Shown: positions 50,128 to 61,768 of the stretch, in pieces
Layout of the letters: each line of letters starts with the position of its first letter
Numbering within the stretch: position 1 is the stretch's first letter
Assembly (NCBI GenBank): GCA_051294375.1
Contig: CM119268.1
Coordinates: forward strand, 17,885,562-17,949,561
Origin: Paraspadella gotoi
Taxonomy: Eukaryota > Chaetognatha
Length of the DNA stretch: 64,000 bases
Reading direction: 5' to 3'
Program-made: the position numbers and the translations under genes
The notes under the pieces: generated by a model
Told to the model about the DNA's origin: nothing
The model's database searches: none
What the model saw: only the letters and a program-made list of their open reading frames with translations

Positions 50128-52407
50128 ATGGAGGAACCAACTATTTATGACGAAATTAACGATGATTCGGTTGCCAGAAATGATTCTGGATTCAATACGA
50201 CCCAAGACGATGAGGATGATGATGAAGAGATAGTACGTTTGGTCGCTGCTTTAAGATCAGAAGAAGCGGATAAGACGGCAAGAGAAGAATCCCTGAGAGT
50301 CAAAAGGGAGCATCTTCGTAAGCTCCAGGACGAATTGGGTCTCAAACCTAAAGAAAAGAAAGAAGACAAAAAGGCGGATCTTTTGAAGAGATTGAGCGAT
50401 GTTAAAGAGGCCAAAGGAAAGGTGAAGAAAGAACGAGATGCTACGGTGACTAGTTTGAAGGACACACTGACGCGGTCCAGAGATTCGGAAGAGTTGGATC
50501 AAGAGGAAATGTTGGACGATTTATTGCTCCAAGAAATGAGAAAGCTTCAAAAAGAGAAAGTCGCCAAGAAAGACAGAGTGAGAGAGAAAATGGAAGAGTT
50601 ACGACTCCTTCGGAGCGCCCACGCTCAGGAGGTCGAGCGCAAAAAGATGCACGAGGCTTTGAAAAAGGCCAAAGACGATCGGAGATTTTTGGAGAAGTCG
50701 GGGAAGAAGAAAGCCGCGGACGCGGAGAGACTCAAGGAGGAATTGAAAAGGATACAAATGGAGAATGAGAGGAAAATGGAGGAAGCAGTCAAGGCGGCGG
50801 ATTTGACGAGAGAGTTAAGCTACACATTAGAAAAGGAAAGGAGAGTTGAAACGACGTTGATGAAGAGAAAGGAGGAAATCGCTCAACTGTTGAGACTTTT
50901 GAAAAAACCGCAAATAGTTGATTTTTGCTTTTTAGTCGATGCCACTGGCAGCATGAGTTCTTACATTAATCAGGTTCGAGACGAAATCAAGGACACAGTC
51001 ACAGAACTCTCAATGAAACATTCCCATTTGAAACTGAATCTGGCTTTTGTCGCTTACCGGGATCATTGCGACGCGGAAAAAAGCTATGGTCAGTACAGCA
51101 TACTCCCATTCACCGATTCACTTGAAAAGTTTAAAGATTTTGTCGGTACTGTGAAAGCGGACGGAGGGGGTGATGGGCCTGAAGACGTTTTTGGCGGCTT
51201 TCAAAAAGCAATCTCCCTTGATTGGTCGGCGCCAATGACCAGAGTTCTGATCCATATTGCTGACGCTCCCTGTCATGGAAAACGCTTTCATTCTTTGTCG
51301 GATGATTATCCTGCAGGCGATCCCAAAGGTCTCAAGGCAGAAGACTTGTTGAAACAGCTCAGAGTAGACTGTAACATATTTAATTTCTTGTTTTGCCGAA
51401 TAAATAACTCAACTGACAAAATGATAGAAGAATTCAAAGGAATTTTGAGTGAACATAGTGATTGGCTAAAAGTTATGTCATTGACGTCATTGGATATTCT
51501 AATGGAAACTGTATCAAAAACGATATCATCTTCCATTTATGATTCAGAAACCAGGACTGTAGCAACATTTTATTCCAGGGGTGGGGGTAAAATGAAAGAG
51601 TTTACATTGGATACAAATATTCCCGAAAACTGGAATGAATTTCCGATTAAAAAATACGAATGCAAATATTTTGTTCTTCCGGAACTCCCTGATCCGAAAC
51701 CAGCAAAAATAGCGGAATTAGTGAAATCGGATTTTGAAATGAGGACAAGCCATGGTGTGATTCAGATTGCTCCGAACCCATTTGCCGAAGGCGCTCTTAG
51801 AATAGCTTTTCACGCCAAGGAGCGCGGCCAACACGATTCAGAAATGAAACCTTGCGTCATCAAGGATTACAAAAAATTAGATATAAAGAGAAATGCTTTG
51901 GAAAAGCATGTGAGTGAAATGGAAACACAAGCAATAGCATCCTTTTTTGCCAATTGCTTTAGCAAAGTTAAGCCAAAAGGAGCAAAAGATATGTCTTATC
52001 TACCAACTGAAACAATCGAAATAGACTCAGAGTATTTTTCAAAAGAACAATATTTGGATGGGAGTTTTCAGAAATTTAACAATAATTGGGGTTGGGTGGA
52101 TGAAGAATCTTTCAGTGCTTCAATACAGGCATTTAGTCATTGGACTTATGATGTAACCACAGGTTATTTAATTGTTGTTGATCTTCAGGGCAAAAAAAAT
52201 GACTCCGTTGTACTATTGACAGATCCTGTAATTCATTGTAAAAACCTTGCCCGCTTTGGGCGGACAAATTTAGGTTTCGAAGGAATTTCAAAATTTTTTA
52301 TGTCACATGCATGCAACAAAGTTTGTTTGAAAATGAAGCTCAGGCCTCATCCTGAACAGCCATTGTTTAAAAAAGCGCCTGTGTCTGCTACTGTTTTATT
52401 TGACTAA
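50128..52407 (+). CDS. Coiled-coil / VWA / alpha-kinase protein (VWKA-type)
   Basis: One uninterrupted 759-residue frame. Residues 35-255 are Lys/Glu-rich coiled coil. A von Willebrand A-type domain covers about 262-470, with a MIDAS-like DATGSMS (271-277) and a DAPCHG motif (379-384). The C-terminal part, about 540-740, is an atypical alpha-kinase: a likely ATP-binding Lys579 in CVIKDYKK, AFSHWTYD, VVDLQG (Asp685), LTDP (Asp699), GRTNLG..GI (711-720), and zinc ligands His703, His727, Cys729 and Cys733 in the HxCx3C pattern. This VWA-plus-alpha-kinase design is that of Dictyostelium vwkA, a Ser/Thr kinase tied to myosin II and the contractile vacuole. All catalytic marks are present, so activity is expected. 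An acceptor-like AAACTACAG lies upstream of the ATG. A diverged tandem paralogue follows 778 bp downstream. Confidence 0.9.
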   Translation: MEEPTIYDEINDDSVARNDSGFNTTQDDEDDDEEIVRLVAALRSEEADKTAREESLRVKREHLRKLQDELGLKPKEKKEDKKADLLKRLSDVKEAKGKVKKERDATVTSLKDTLTRSRDSEELDQEEMLDDLLLQEMRKLQKEKVAKKDRVREKMEELRLLRSAHAQEVERKKMHEALKKAKDDRRFLEKSGKKKAADAERLKEELKRIQMENERKMEEAVKAADLTRELSYTLEKERRVETTLMKRKEEIAQLLRLLKKPQIVDFCFLVDATGSMSSYINQVRDEIKDTVTELSMKHSHLKLNLAFVAYRDHCDAEKSYGQYSILPFTDSLEKFKDFVGTVKADGGGDGPEDVFGGFQKAISLDWSAPMTRVLIHIADAPCHGKRFHSLSDDYPAGDPKGLKAEDLLKQLRVDCNIFNFLFCRINNSTDKMIEEFKGILSEHSDWLKVMSLTSLDILMETVSKTISSSIYDSETRTVATFYSRGGGKMKEFTLDTNIPENWNEFPIKKYECKYFVLPELPDPKPAKIAELVKSDFEMRTSHGVIQIAPNPFAEGALRIAFHAKERGQHDSEMKPCVIKDYKKLDIKRNALEKHVSEMETQAIASFFANCFSKVKPKGAKDMSYLPTETIEIDSEYFSKEQYLDGSFQKFNNNWGWVDEESFSASIQAFSHWTYDVTTGYLIVVDLQGKKNDSVVLLTDPVIHCKNLARFGRTNLGFEGISKFFMSHACNKVCLKMKLRPHPEQPLFKKAPVSATVLFD

Positions 52408-53185
52408 GAAAAAAACTTTTATAGATTGCATAAAGAATTGGGTGACTTTGGGGGAAAAGAAATTGGCTGTTAAATTTTTCCTCGAATTTTGAATCTGTAT
52501 TGCTTTTGCTGGTGACTTTTTTTTTTACTAGACTTAATAGTTTCTTTGCTTTTTCGAATAATTTGTTTTTTAGTTTAGAGCTTTTTTGGCGGAAAAGTAC
52601 AAGTATTAACTTTCTAATTATTGTTTTTGAAATCAAATACATTTGAGTGTTGAGACCATATTTACCGTATATATCTGAACAGAGTCCGTTCTAAAAAATG
52701 ACTTATAAATTTCGAAATATTTTAATATTTAAAAAAATCGTAAAAGTAACATTTTATTGCATTTACAGTATGTAATTAAAAATTTATGTTAATGAAATAT
52801 TACATGTGTATCATAAAATCATCTTAGAAATAAAAAAGTACTAAAAATAAATAATAATAAATAATAATTCAAAAAGTAATTAAAAACAAATTCGTTAATT
52901 GGAATAAAAAATTCATGTCCCATCATTTTTGTTCACTAAAATTTTTATTTACATATACGTGGTAAAATGAAATGCCTTTTTTTATCATACAAAGTAATAT
53001 GATTTTTTATAATGAAAATATAATGAAAAATATAATGAAAATAACGAAGAAGAAAAATCAAACACAAATCTGCTTTTACAAACCATGTAAACATTTTTTT
53101 TAAATGATTCTTCAAATCCTTGTGAATGAATGAATGCAATAAATGTTAATTTATGTTTTGATTTTTTTATAGATAAATTTCAATT
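52408..53185. other. Spacer between the two kinase-family genes
   Basis: AT-rich, with AATAAA-like signals around 52830-52860 that could end the upstream transcript. A TTTTTTTATAG acceptor-like site lies 13 nt before the second start codon. Confidence 0.45.
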
Positions 53186-55708
53186 ATGGCAACTTCCGCT
53201 GATTACGATGCCTCTGATGTTACTGATCCTGACACTGTCCATCGTATAAAGGAATTAGAAAGAAAACTTGCTCTTGAAAAAGAGAGGATGGCCTCCCGAT
53301 GCCTTCTCATGGATAAACCTCGAAATCGAGTAGCAAAACAACCATCTTTTGAGCCACTGAAAGAACAAAAAACCATCGAAAGAGCTCAGGAAATAGTGGA
53401 TGGCGACGATCGTCAAACGAAAATTCGACTTCTAAAAATAGACGAAAAAAGAGAAAAAAAACCAAAAGTTAGCGAAAAGAAACAACAATTTTTGGCGGAA
53501 TTAGAAAAATTACGACTAGAAAATGCAGAAGTGGACAATATTTTGGATAAGCTCGATTCTGAAATTGAAACTTGCAAAGTTGAAAAAGATGAAAAACTTG
53601 AACAAGAACACAGTATAAATTTAGAAACTTTGAAATTACAAGAGGAAATCAGGGAAGAAAGGGAAAAATCAAAGCAAATTTCAATATTAAAGGAACGAAT
53701 AAGTCAAATATTACACAAAATGAATAAGTCGCATAGTATTCAAATATGTTTTGCAACAAATCTTCAAACTCAATCATCAGAGTTTCTTTTTCAAACCCTT
53801 AATAATAATATTGAGTCACTTAAAAATTATCTTCTTCAAATGTTTTCAAACTTTGTAGTAACAGATTCATTTGTTTATACAAATGGCTATCACTCTACAG
53901 TATCTATTGATTTTGGGCACACGGACGTTAATATAAAATGGAAAAAGTATTACAACATTACTACTGGAGACATTTTATTTACAATGAATTCTGTTCAAAG
54001 TTTAAAGTGGGACCCAAACACCTTTGGAATATTGTTATTACTAGTAGATAACTATTTTCCTACTCATCAGAGAAAAAAACTAAAAGATTTTTTTAAAGTA
54101 ACTGGAGTCCAAAGGGTTATTATTGCGTGCGAAAAACATTTACCAGAAAATGTAACAGAAAAGTGGAAATCGATTTTGCCTATCTTGCCAGATTTTACTG
54201 GTAATGTTAGCTCAGTATCAATTCTTTCTTCTGTTAGCACCCTAATAGAAAAGTTCATTTGGAGAGAAGAAAATAAAATATTTAGAAAATTTGTTTTTGG
54301 AACTCCAGATCCCTATTTCTCTCCGGCTAATTATTATAAATCCCATCATGGCATGGTTGTTGAACAAGGCGTCGTACATGGGAAAAAGACTGAACTAAGC
54401 GAAGTACTTTTCACAAGCAAAACGTTGAGACTCAATGAAATCAAACGTCATATCATTAGTCGAAGCAACGATTTTCAAATTGTCAGAGACTCCTACCCGC
54501 ACCAAAAAGACACTTTATGGAGTAAGTACTATGGATATTTTAAAGAAAAAACATTTGTTCTGAAATGTCTTAGTAAAAATGGCGGAACCGAACTCTTAAT
54601 GAGTATAATTGAATCTATGAGTACAGCTGAATTGATGGGTCGAATTTTCAATAACATTTTAAGAATTGATGTTAAGTTGGGATTCAGCGAAAAAAAATTT
54701 TTTACAGCACCTGAATCTGATTTCATTATAGAACAGTACAACACCGAAAGAAAAATTCTTAATTTTACCGATCATGAGGTGATTAATGCTTTTTCTCACT
54801 GGACCCATGATGTCACCGAGGGGTGCTTATTAGTTGAAGTCATTGAAGCTTACAGAAGTAGCAACAACTATGTTATCACAGAAGTGGCTATCCACTCGGA
54901 AGATGTTTTAAACTATAGTTTTTCAAATCTTGCATATCCGGGTGTTGAAAAATATTTCTCTAAGCATGTTTGCAGTTCGGTATGTTCTTACCTCAGTCTT
55001 AAACAAAATTTTAATCAAAACAGAGAGCAAATCGTTACGATAACAAAACCGATAATTCCTGCAAATATTCCCGCATCAAGCCCTTCTTTTTGGGATAAAA
55101 CTAAGAACCTTTTATTTGGTGAACAATCTCAAATTTCACCAAAAGAGCATTTCAGTCACGAAGACCAATCACCAAGACCAGGAGGAGTTCAACCAGAAAT
55201 CAAGGCACACATTAAAAAGGAAAAGTCCGAACGCGCAGCGATGAAACAAAAATCCGTTGCTGAATCACCGATCTTGCCTGACAAGAAATATTTTCCGCAA
55301 ATACACGAAAAGAAGATCATCAACGAAGAAACGGGATTCAAGCTCGATTCTAAACGAGAAGTAGAGGTTAACCGTGACACAAAAGATTCTTATTACGAAG
55401 AAGCATTACAGTTAAAAGGTCTTGACAGAGTTCCTCAAAACATGATCCGTTCAGAAAAAAAGAAAGAATCTATTTCAATTGTCGACAGGGACAGTTCTGA
55501 CTTCCGTCGTATAGATCGCGCCAAAGAACCTTTCATAAGATCGCAAGCCCCAAGGTCATTTAATGTCAAACACTCAAAAGTCTTTGGACGCGTTTCCCAA
55601 CAAACCGACTCTTTAGCGAAATATCAGCGGGGAAAAAGCAAAGATGATACATGCATCGATGAAATAAGCGGACGTGGTGACTTTACAAAGAAACATTTTG
55701 GCGAGTGA
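53186..55708 (+). CDS. Diverged VWA / alpha-pseudokinase paralogue with long tail
   Basis: A single open frame of 840 residues, same order as its upstream neighbour: coiled coil (about 15-180), a VWA-like fold (about 183-355), an alpha-kinase-like region (about 365-605), then about 235 Lys/Ser-rich disordered residues. The VWA metal site is lost: Asp, Thr and Ser of the neighbour align with Asn192, Gln194 and Gln196. In the kinase region AFSHWT and a Lys in FVLKCL (Lys460) remain. But DLQG is replaced by EVIEA (551-555), LTDP by ITEV, and the Gly-rich GRTNLG by FSNLAY. The zinc set is kept (His570, His594, Cys596, Cys600). It is best read as a structurally preserved pseudokinase. The intact frame over 2.5 kb argues against a dead gene. 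A role as partner or regulator of the upstream kinase is inference. Confidence 0.85.
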   Translation: MATSADYDASDVTDPDTVHRIKELERKLALEKERMASRCLLMDKPRNRVAKQPSFEPLKEQKTIERAQEIVDGDDRQTKIRLLKIDEKREKKPKVSEKKQQFLAELEKLRLENAEVDNILDKLDSEIETCKVEKDEKLEQEHSINLETLKLQEEIREEREKSKQISILKERISQILHKMNKSHSIQICFATNLQTQSSEFLFQTLNNNIESLKNYLLQMFSNFVVTDSFVYTNGYHSTVSIDFGHTDVNIKWKKYYNITTGDILFTMNSVQSLKWDPNTFGILLLLVDNYFPTHQRKKLKDFFKVTGVQRVIIACEKHLPENVTEKWKSILPILPDFTGNVSSVSILSSVSTLIEKFIWREENKIFRKFVFGTPDPYFSPANYYKSHHGMVVEQGVVHGKKTELSEVLFTSKTLRLNEIKRHIISRSNDFQIVRDSYPHQKDTLWSKYYGYFKEKTFVLKCLSKNGGTELLMSIIESMSTAELMGRIFNNILRIDVKLGFSEKKFFTAPESDFIIEQYNTERKILNFTDHEVINAFSHWTHDVTEGCLLVEVIEAYRSSNNYVITEVAIHSEDVLNYSFSNLAYPGVEKYFSKHVCSSVCSYLSLKQNFNQNREQIVTITKPIIPANIPASSPSFWDKTKNLLFGEQSQISPKEHFSHEDQSPRPGGVQPEIKAHIKKEKSERAAMKQKSVAESPILPDKKYFPQIHEKKIINEETGFKLDSKREVEVNRDTKDSYYEEALQLKGLDRVPQNMIRSEKKKESISIVDRDSSDFRRIDRAKEPFIRSQAPRSFNVKHSKVFGRVSQQTDSLAKYQRGKSKDDTCIDEISGRGDFTKKHFGE

Positions 55709-56050
55709 ATGGTGTTATCAAATTTTGCCCTTATTTATGACTTTTTTAGGCGATGGAGCTTTTAGAATTAGCATTCATTTCTAATGTTTTATTTTGTTCA
55801 TATTGATTTCGCATTCATATCCAAATTTTAATGCTTTTAATGAAACTATCTATAGTTTCTTGGTGAACGATAATGAAAATTATTTACAGTTTTGTTCAAG
55901 TAATTTGATAAACGATGATAAATTTTTGCCAAAAATAAACTATAACGTACTGATTTTTCTGAAAAAAAATTTACAAACTAGTATGGAATCCGTAATACAA
56001 TTTTAAATCACTAGCATGATGGACTGAGATGTCAAAACTAAAGGTTTTTA
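55709..56050. other. 3' flank of the pseudokinase gene
   Basis: AT-rich, with no gene or strong signal recognised. Confidence 0.4.
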
Positions 56051-56375
56051 GTTGCGCCGCGAGTACTCGCGGAGAAACACTGTAAGTCACTTTTCGGTCG
56101 GTCTGTTGGTCGGTCGGTCCCTCGATCGGTCGGTCAGTATGTCTACTTACATTAAAAATGCATATGAATTGCCTATAGTAAGTTGCTCATTTGTTAAATA
56201 AAAAAACCTCAAATCTAAGGGATATATAAATATAAGGAATAAAGGAGGGAATTTAGATGCAGTGCATGTCATAAATAAATGGGCTAAAAAGTTTTTTAGT
56301 CATGTTAAGTCATGTCATGTCATATCATGTGATCAAAGGGAACAACATGTGAAAATAAAATCACTGCGGCGCAAC
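56051..56375. mobile_element. Possible short element with 10-bp inverted ends
   Basis: GTTGCGCCGC (56051-56060) and GCGGCGCAAC (56366-56375) are perfect inverted ends. The left end overlaps a 16-bp palindrome, CCGCGAGTACTCGCGG (56057-56072), followed by GGTCGGTC repeats. A further TTGCGCCGCGAGG copy lies at about 59804. Confidence 0.4.
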
Positions 56376-56535
56376 ACATTGGAATTACCGTTCTTGTTAA
56401 TAAATTAGAAAGCCCAGGGAAGAGCGTTGAACTTAAACTTTGGAAGAAAATTGGGAAATCAAATATAAATGAAATTGAAAATTCAATGAATGCAAATAAA
56501 GTTCATCTTTTGCCTTGTTTAACGTCACAAAATCC

Positions 56536-56536
<1 letters not shown>

Positions 56537-56634
<98 letters not shown>

Positions 56635-56637
56635 TCT
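56537..56637. repeat. CT array
   Basis: (CT)n with two interruptions. Confidence 0.95.
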
Positions 56638-57183
56638 CCTTCTCGATCTCTAAACACAAACATGACCTTCAAAGCTCATCATCACATCTAATAAGAGATG
56701 TCCTCTCATCAGATCTTTTTCGTCCCGAATAAAACTTCTCTCTCCGTCGCCATTTTCTTTGCATTTTTTTTAAAACGCAGCCCAGCATCCTTAAAAGGAT
56801 AAGAAAACTTACATTTAGTGTGGTGTAACCGATGGGTTATTTTGCAGGATAATAATGTTGAATATTTTTTTATGATTAGTATTTCCTAGTATATCACGCT
56901 ATTTCTCGAATTTTTAAATCGAAATTCTTAAATATTTAAATATTTTTACTTTTTTCGATTTTATTAGAATTCACTATTAAAAATAGCCATTTTTATTTTA
57001 AAAAATTATATAAAATTAATGAAAAAATGATAGTAATTTCGAACAATTTTACTGTGAAATAATATTTCATTTTTTATTTCGAATTTGTGTACTAATTTTT
57101 ATTTCAAAATTAGTATGTAATTAATATAATGGTTATATTTTTGTCGCATCATCGAATTAAATCAAACTTCTTTTGATACAATT

Positions 57184-57185
<2 letters not shown>
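56638..57185. other. AT-rich spacer
   Basis: No gene or repeat recognised. Confidence 0.4.

Positions 57186-57243
<58 letters not shown>
57186..57243. repeat. CT array
   Basis: Uninterrupted (CT)n. Confidence 0.95.
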
Positions 57244-57247
<4 letters not shown>

Positions 57248-58216
57248 CTCCCTCTCTCCCGTCCTTTCAATTCGTCTTTTCATGGTCCCCTCTTTTGAGG
57301 CCGCGAGTTAAAAAAAAAAAGAAAAAGAAATAGAAACCCTCCCATTCCCACTTATATATACAGAGCTTTGAGTTTTTTCTTTTTCTTTCCTCCGGCGAGG
57401 CGAGGGAGCGATTCGGTCTTAATGCGCGCGATCATCTGCTCTGAGAAGTTAAAACCGCAAAAAATGTGCCTTGATTTGGGATAGAGGACGACGGGGGAAA
57501 GATATCGGCCTGAGGAGGGTGGAGGAAAGGAAAGAAATGGGGGAGGAGGAATGGAGGAAAGAAGGAAAATGGAGAAAAGAAGTTGGCCGTGAATGGAGGG
57601 GATGGGGTGGAGGAAAGGAAAGAAATTTGGGAGGAGGGATGGAGGAAAGAAGAAAAAGGGAGGCGAAAAGGAAAGGGGTGTGAGGATAACTGTATTCGGA
57701 AATACTATTGAGAATGAGAAAAGAAATCGTTAGGGCGGGAAGAGGAGAGAGGAAATTAAAGAGTGATTGAAAAAGAAAAGGGGAAAAATGAAACAGTTGA
57801 AAAAGAAGACGAAGGATTGTAAGATAGGTTGAGATAAAAAGAAAATATATTTACTCCTATTTGTAATGAGAAACTAAGTCATTGAGGCGCAACTCCTTAG
57901 TATAAACTATTTTTGTTATAATATTTTTGGAGTCGAACCAGCATTATGAAAAAGTCCTGCCTAATGTGAAACGGTTGTTGCTTCATGTTCATTAGGACAG
58001 ATTAAAATGATGAATCCTAATTCATATGTCAAAAAAGAGCGGTACATTGATGCTGTAGATGTTTTAAAATGTATTCTTAATATTGTAAAGCATCAGTAAA
58101 CGTCATAAAACCTATGACGGTCTTTCCGAAAGCAAAATTAATTCTTTTATTTAACTCTGAAAATAAATTTTAAAAAAAGTAGCTGTCGAAAGGATAGTCG
58201 AAACCAGTTCGAAGAT

Positions 58217-58250
<34 letters not shown>

Positions 58251-58426
58251 ACGTCTCGAGTACGAGGACGACCACAACGCCAGAGAAAAAACACTGAGAA
58301 GCGTTGCATCCCTTAGCGGAAAAAAGACGTCTAGGAAAAAAATGAAAGTTTGATTAGTAATAAACTGAATTTTTTTAGTCTTAGTCCACTGGCAAAAAAA
58401 AAAAAGAGATAAAGGGAAAGAAAGAG
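57244..58426. other. Spacer with GGAGGAAAG purine tract
   Basis: A purine-rich block at about 57480-57680 repeats GATGGAGGAAAGAAG-type units. A GACGAT trinucleotide run lies at about 58215-58250. No gene supported. Confidence 0.45.
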
Positions 58427-58438
58427 AGAGAGAGAGAG

Positions 58439-58517
<79 letters not shown>
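58427..58517. repeat. Interrupted GA array
   Basis: (GA)n with several GGA interruptions. Confidence 0.9.
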
Positions 58518-58521
<4 letters not shown>

Positions 58522-58860
58522 TCGGATAAGCAAGTAAATAGTGGCATGTTTACTCATATCATATAATCAAAAGTGGTACAGCAGAACGAACGAACAGAAT
58601 ATTGGCACAGACGGGAAGGGTAGAGAGACACGAGAGAGAGAGAGAGAGAAAATACATGATTAATGAACTTCTTGCCATTATGGTTTATTGACTTGGCGCT
58701 ATTTTAGGAGGAAGAAACAACGTCAAAAGAGACAAGAGTGGGAAGTAGAGTTAAAGAGGTTGGAAGAAATATAGGAAAAGAGAGAGAGAGAGAGCGAGAG
58801 AGAGGCAAAACTAGAGCTGAAAACCAATTTCCCAAGTTGGTCTCCAAGATTTACATCTAA

Positions 58861-58922
58861 CACACACACACGAACACACACACACACACAAACAGACACA
58901 CACACACACGCACAGACACACA
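58861..58922. repeat. CA dinucleotide array
   Basis: (CA)n with CG and CAGA interruptions. This is the only CA array of note among many GA arrays. Confidence 0.85.
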
Positions 58923-60219
58923 CTCAGAGAGCGAGAGAGAGGGAGAGAGAGAACAGAAGAAAAAACCCTCCCCTTCTTTTCATCCTCAGCGACTGATTAA
59001 CATAAAATTGCATAATCAAAATAAATGATAAACGCGCCAATGTTTTTTTTTTCCTTTTTCTTTTTCCGATCTTTTTCTTTCTTTTTTTTTTATCAAAGCT
59101 GCATTAGAATATCCTTCCTCTCGTTCGCCTGCGGGGGACTTGATGAGCGACCATGAATGCGCCACACTCCAACCTACTAATCCACTCGACCCTTTTAATC
59201 CACCATCTACCCCACCGCTCTAATCCACCATCACTTTAACCCTTCCCCTCATAATCACTCACCCTTTCACCACCTTCTCTTTTCCTTCATATAATCCCCT
59301 CACCTTTTTATAAACAATGCTTCCTCTCTCGATCCCCAGTTGTTTTTTTTTCTTTTTTTTTGCACCCCTTTTGTTTTACTTGATGAGTTGCTCTCTTTTT
59401 TTTCTCTCTCTCTCTCTTCCGCTGGAAATCGAGGATAATTTGTTGTTTTCTCGGTCGCCACCTGCGTCGCTGTCGTCGCCGACTTTCCCTAGTTTAGATA
59501 GAAGGATCAGCAAGAAGGAAAAGGATTTTTTTTTCTTTTGTTAATCGTTAATCGCGAGTTCGAGGTAATATTATATTCTTATCAGTTTAATTTTTTGCTA
59601 TGCATATTTGGAGGGTGTTAGGACCTGAAAACACCAATATTAACAATGTATAAATATATTAATTAATAGGTATACTATTTACTTTATCTAATTCCTTCAC
59701 GACATATGTTTCTTTAATGTTCAATACGACAATCCAACGCGGCCCACTTTCAGGTCTTTGGTTGGCCATCAATAAACTTCCTCAAAGAGCCAAAGATTCT
59801 TCAAATTGCGCCGCGAGGCAATATTATTCTCGTATTGAATTAAATCACTTTCGCTAGTAACATCATCATAATCGATAAAGACATTATCGCTATTAAATGA
59901 ATGTCCAACCATTATTTTTTTTTTTTTTTTATTGAAAGCTTGCAGGGACCCGCTATGTCATTATCTTGTAAGAGTGATGGAGGCCTTAAACCACCAAAGC
60001 CTGTCCAAAGTCAGGGGCAAGATAGCTTATTTATTAAATGAATGGATAATTTTTATATTGGTTGTACCAATTTCATAAAAATGAATGATAAGTCTAAAAC
60101 TCTAACTTGTTACTTGGAACTCATATATTCCTGATGAGAAACCTGGCCTAAAGTGGCCATAAAACTCATAAAACTTGGCCCATAAAACCCGTCGTAAATT
60201 CAAACTCGCCCATGGACAG
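58923..60219. other. Gene-free stretch with dispersed repeat fragment
   Basis: Pyrimidine-rich around 59030-59420. The segment 59974-60036 is related to 49877-49941, and TTGCGCCGCGAGG occurs at about 59804. No gene recognised. Confidence 0.4.
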
Positions 60220-60223
60220 CGAG

Positions 60224-60318
<95 letters not shown>
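60220..60318. repeat. Interrupted GA array
   Basis: (GA)n in blocks separated by GAAGAG interruptions. Confidence 0.95.
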
Positions 60319-60319
<1 letters not shown>

Positions 60320-60454
60320 ACGCGTTTTTGATAAGGAAAAACCTGTGAATTTCGTATTTATTGAAATAAATGATGGGAAAAAAGGCCAGAGGCGATTCCG
60401 GGCGGTTAGAGTCTCTCGTTAGGAAAAAAAACATTCGTCACTTAACGAAAATCA

Positions 60455-60551
60455 AGTCGCAACAGAGTCGGGTTTTCACGCCCGGGGTGAATTTTGTTTT
60501 GAGTTGGCGTGAAAAAGTTTTCAAACGATTTCGTCACCGAAGTTGCGACTC
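60455..60551. repeat. Nested hairpin
   Basis: The outer pair AGTCGCAAC / GTTGCGACT encloses the inner pair TTTTCACGCC (60473-60482) / GGCGTGAAAA (60506-60515). A 62-codon frame overlaps it but has no other support. Confidence 0.45.
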
Positions 60552-61152
<601 letters not shown>

Positions 61153-61231
61153 TGGAGGAAAATATAGAAAATGTCCTGGTCCCTGCGTTCCACATGATCG
61201 AAGTTCCATCTTGCATATTTATTGAATCATT

Positions 61232-61405
61232 ATGTCGCCGACGACGACGACTACGACGAAAATGGCGACGACAGCAGCGGCGGCGTCGCCGGCGTCAGTG
61301 ACGGCGTCGCTGGCCGAAGCAGCAGCAAGGTCGGTGGAGGAGACTGTCGTGGCAAGGAGGTTTTTCGAACCCGTGAGGCGTGGCTGCAGCATTCAAACGA
61401 ATTAA
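61232..61405 (+). CDS. Possible small open frame (57 residues)
   Basis: ATG at 61232 opens MSPTTTTTTKMATTAAAASP, then ASVTASLAEAAARSVEETVV and ARRFFEPVRRGCSIQTN, ending in TAA. Third positions are G/C rich in an AT-rich neighbourhood, and the last half is not low complexity. The first half reads through an ACG/GCG trinucleotide run, so the frame may be chance. No homologue recognised. Confidence 0.2.
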   Translation: MSPTTTTTTKMATTAAAASPASVTASLAEAAARSVEETVVARRFFEPVRRGCSIQTN

Positions 61406-61768
61406 GATATAGAAATAAAAAATATATACAAAATATATATAAAATCTTAAATTAATGGGACTAATGCGTTAAAATGAAAGATTCTTCTCTTTTAGGGAAC
61501 AAACTTTATCTAAAGTACTATTTTTACAAAGCCATGTCAACTATTTTTTTTATTAATAACAAAAACGATAATAACATAATTTAAAGACAGTAATGTTATG
61601 ATGACTAATTTTGTATTTAATGTAATAGCCGAAAATATAACTAATGACGGCGGGTCCTAACCAAATGCGCTATGTGACTGATTGAACATTAAGGCGGGAC
61701 AAAATCGAACACTCTTTATAACATCTAGTTCTCGATTGTTAAGTGTCATCTCATGCACCGAGTAGTTT
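61406..61768. other. AT-rich spacer
   Basis: Contains ACATTAAGGCGGGAC at 61686-61700, resembling the end of the fold-back element at 8069. No partner end was found nearby. Confidence 0.4.

Noticed and set aside
53186-55708. Second kinase-family gene as a decayed pseudogene
   Set aside because: An intact 840-codon frame with preserved zinc ligands and conserved domain order is not expected of neutral decay.
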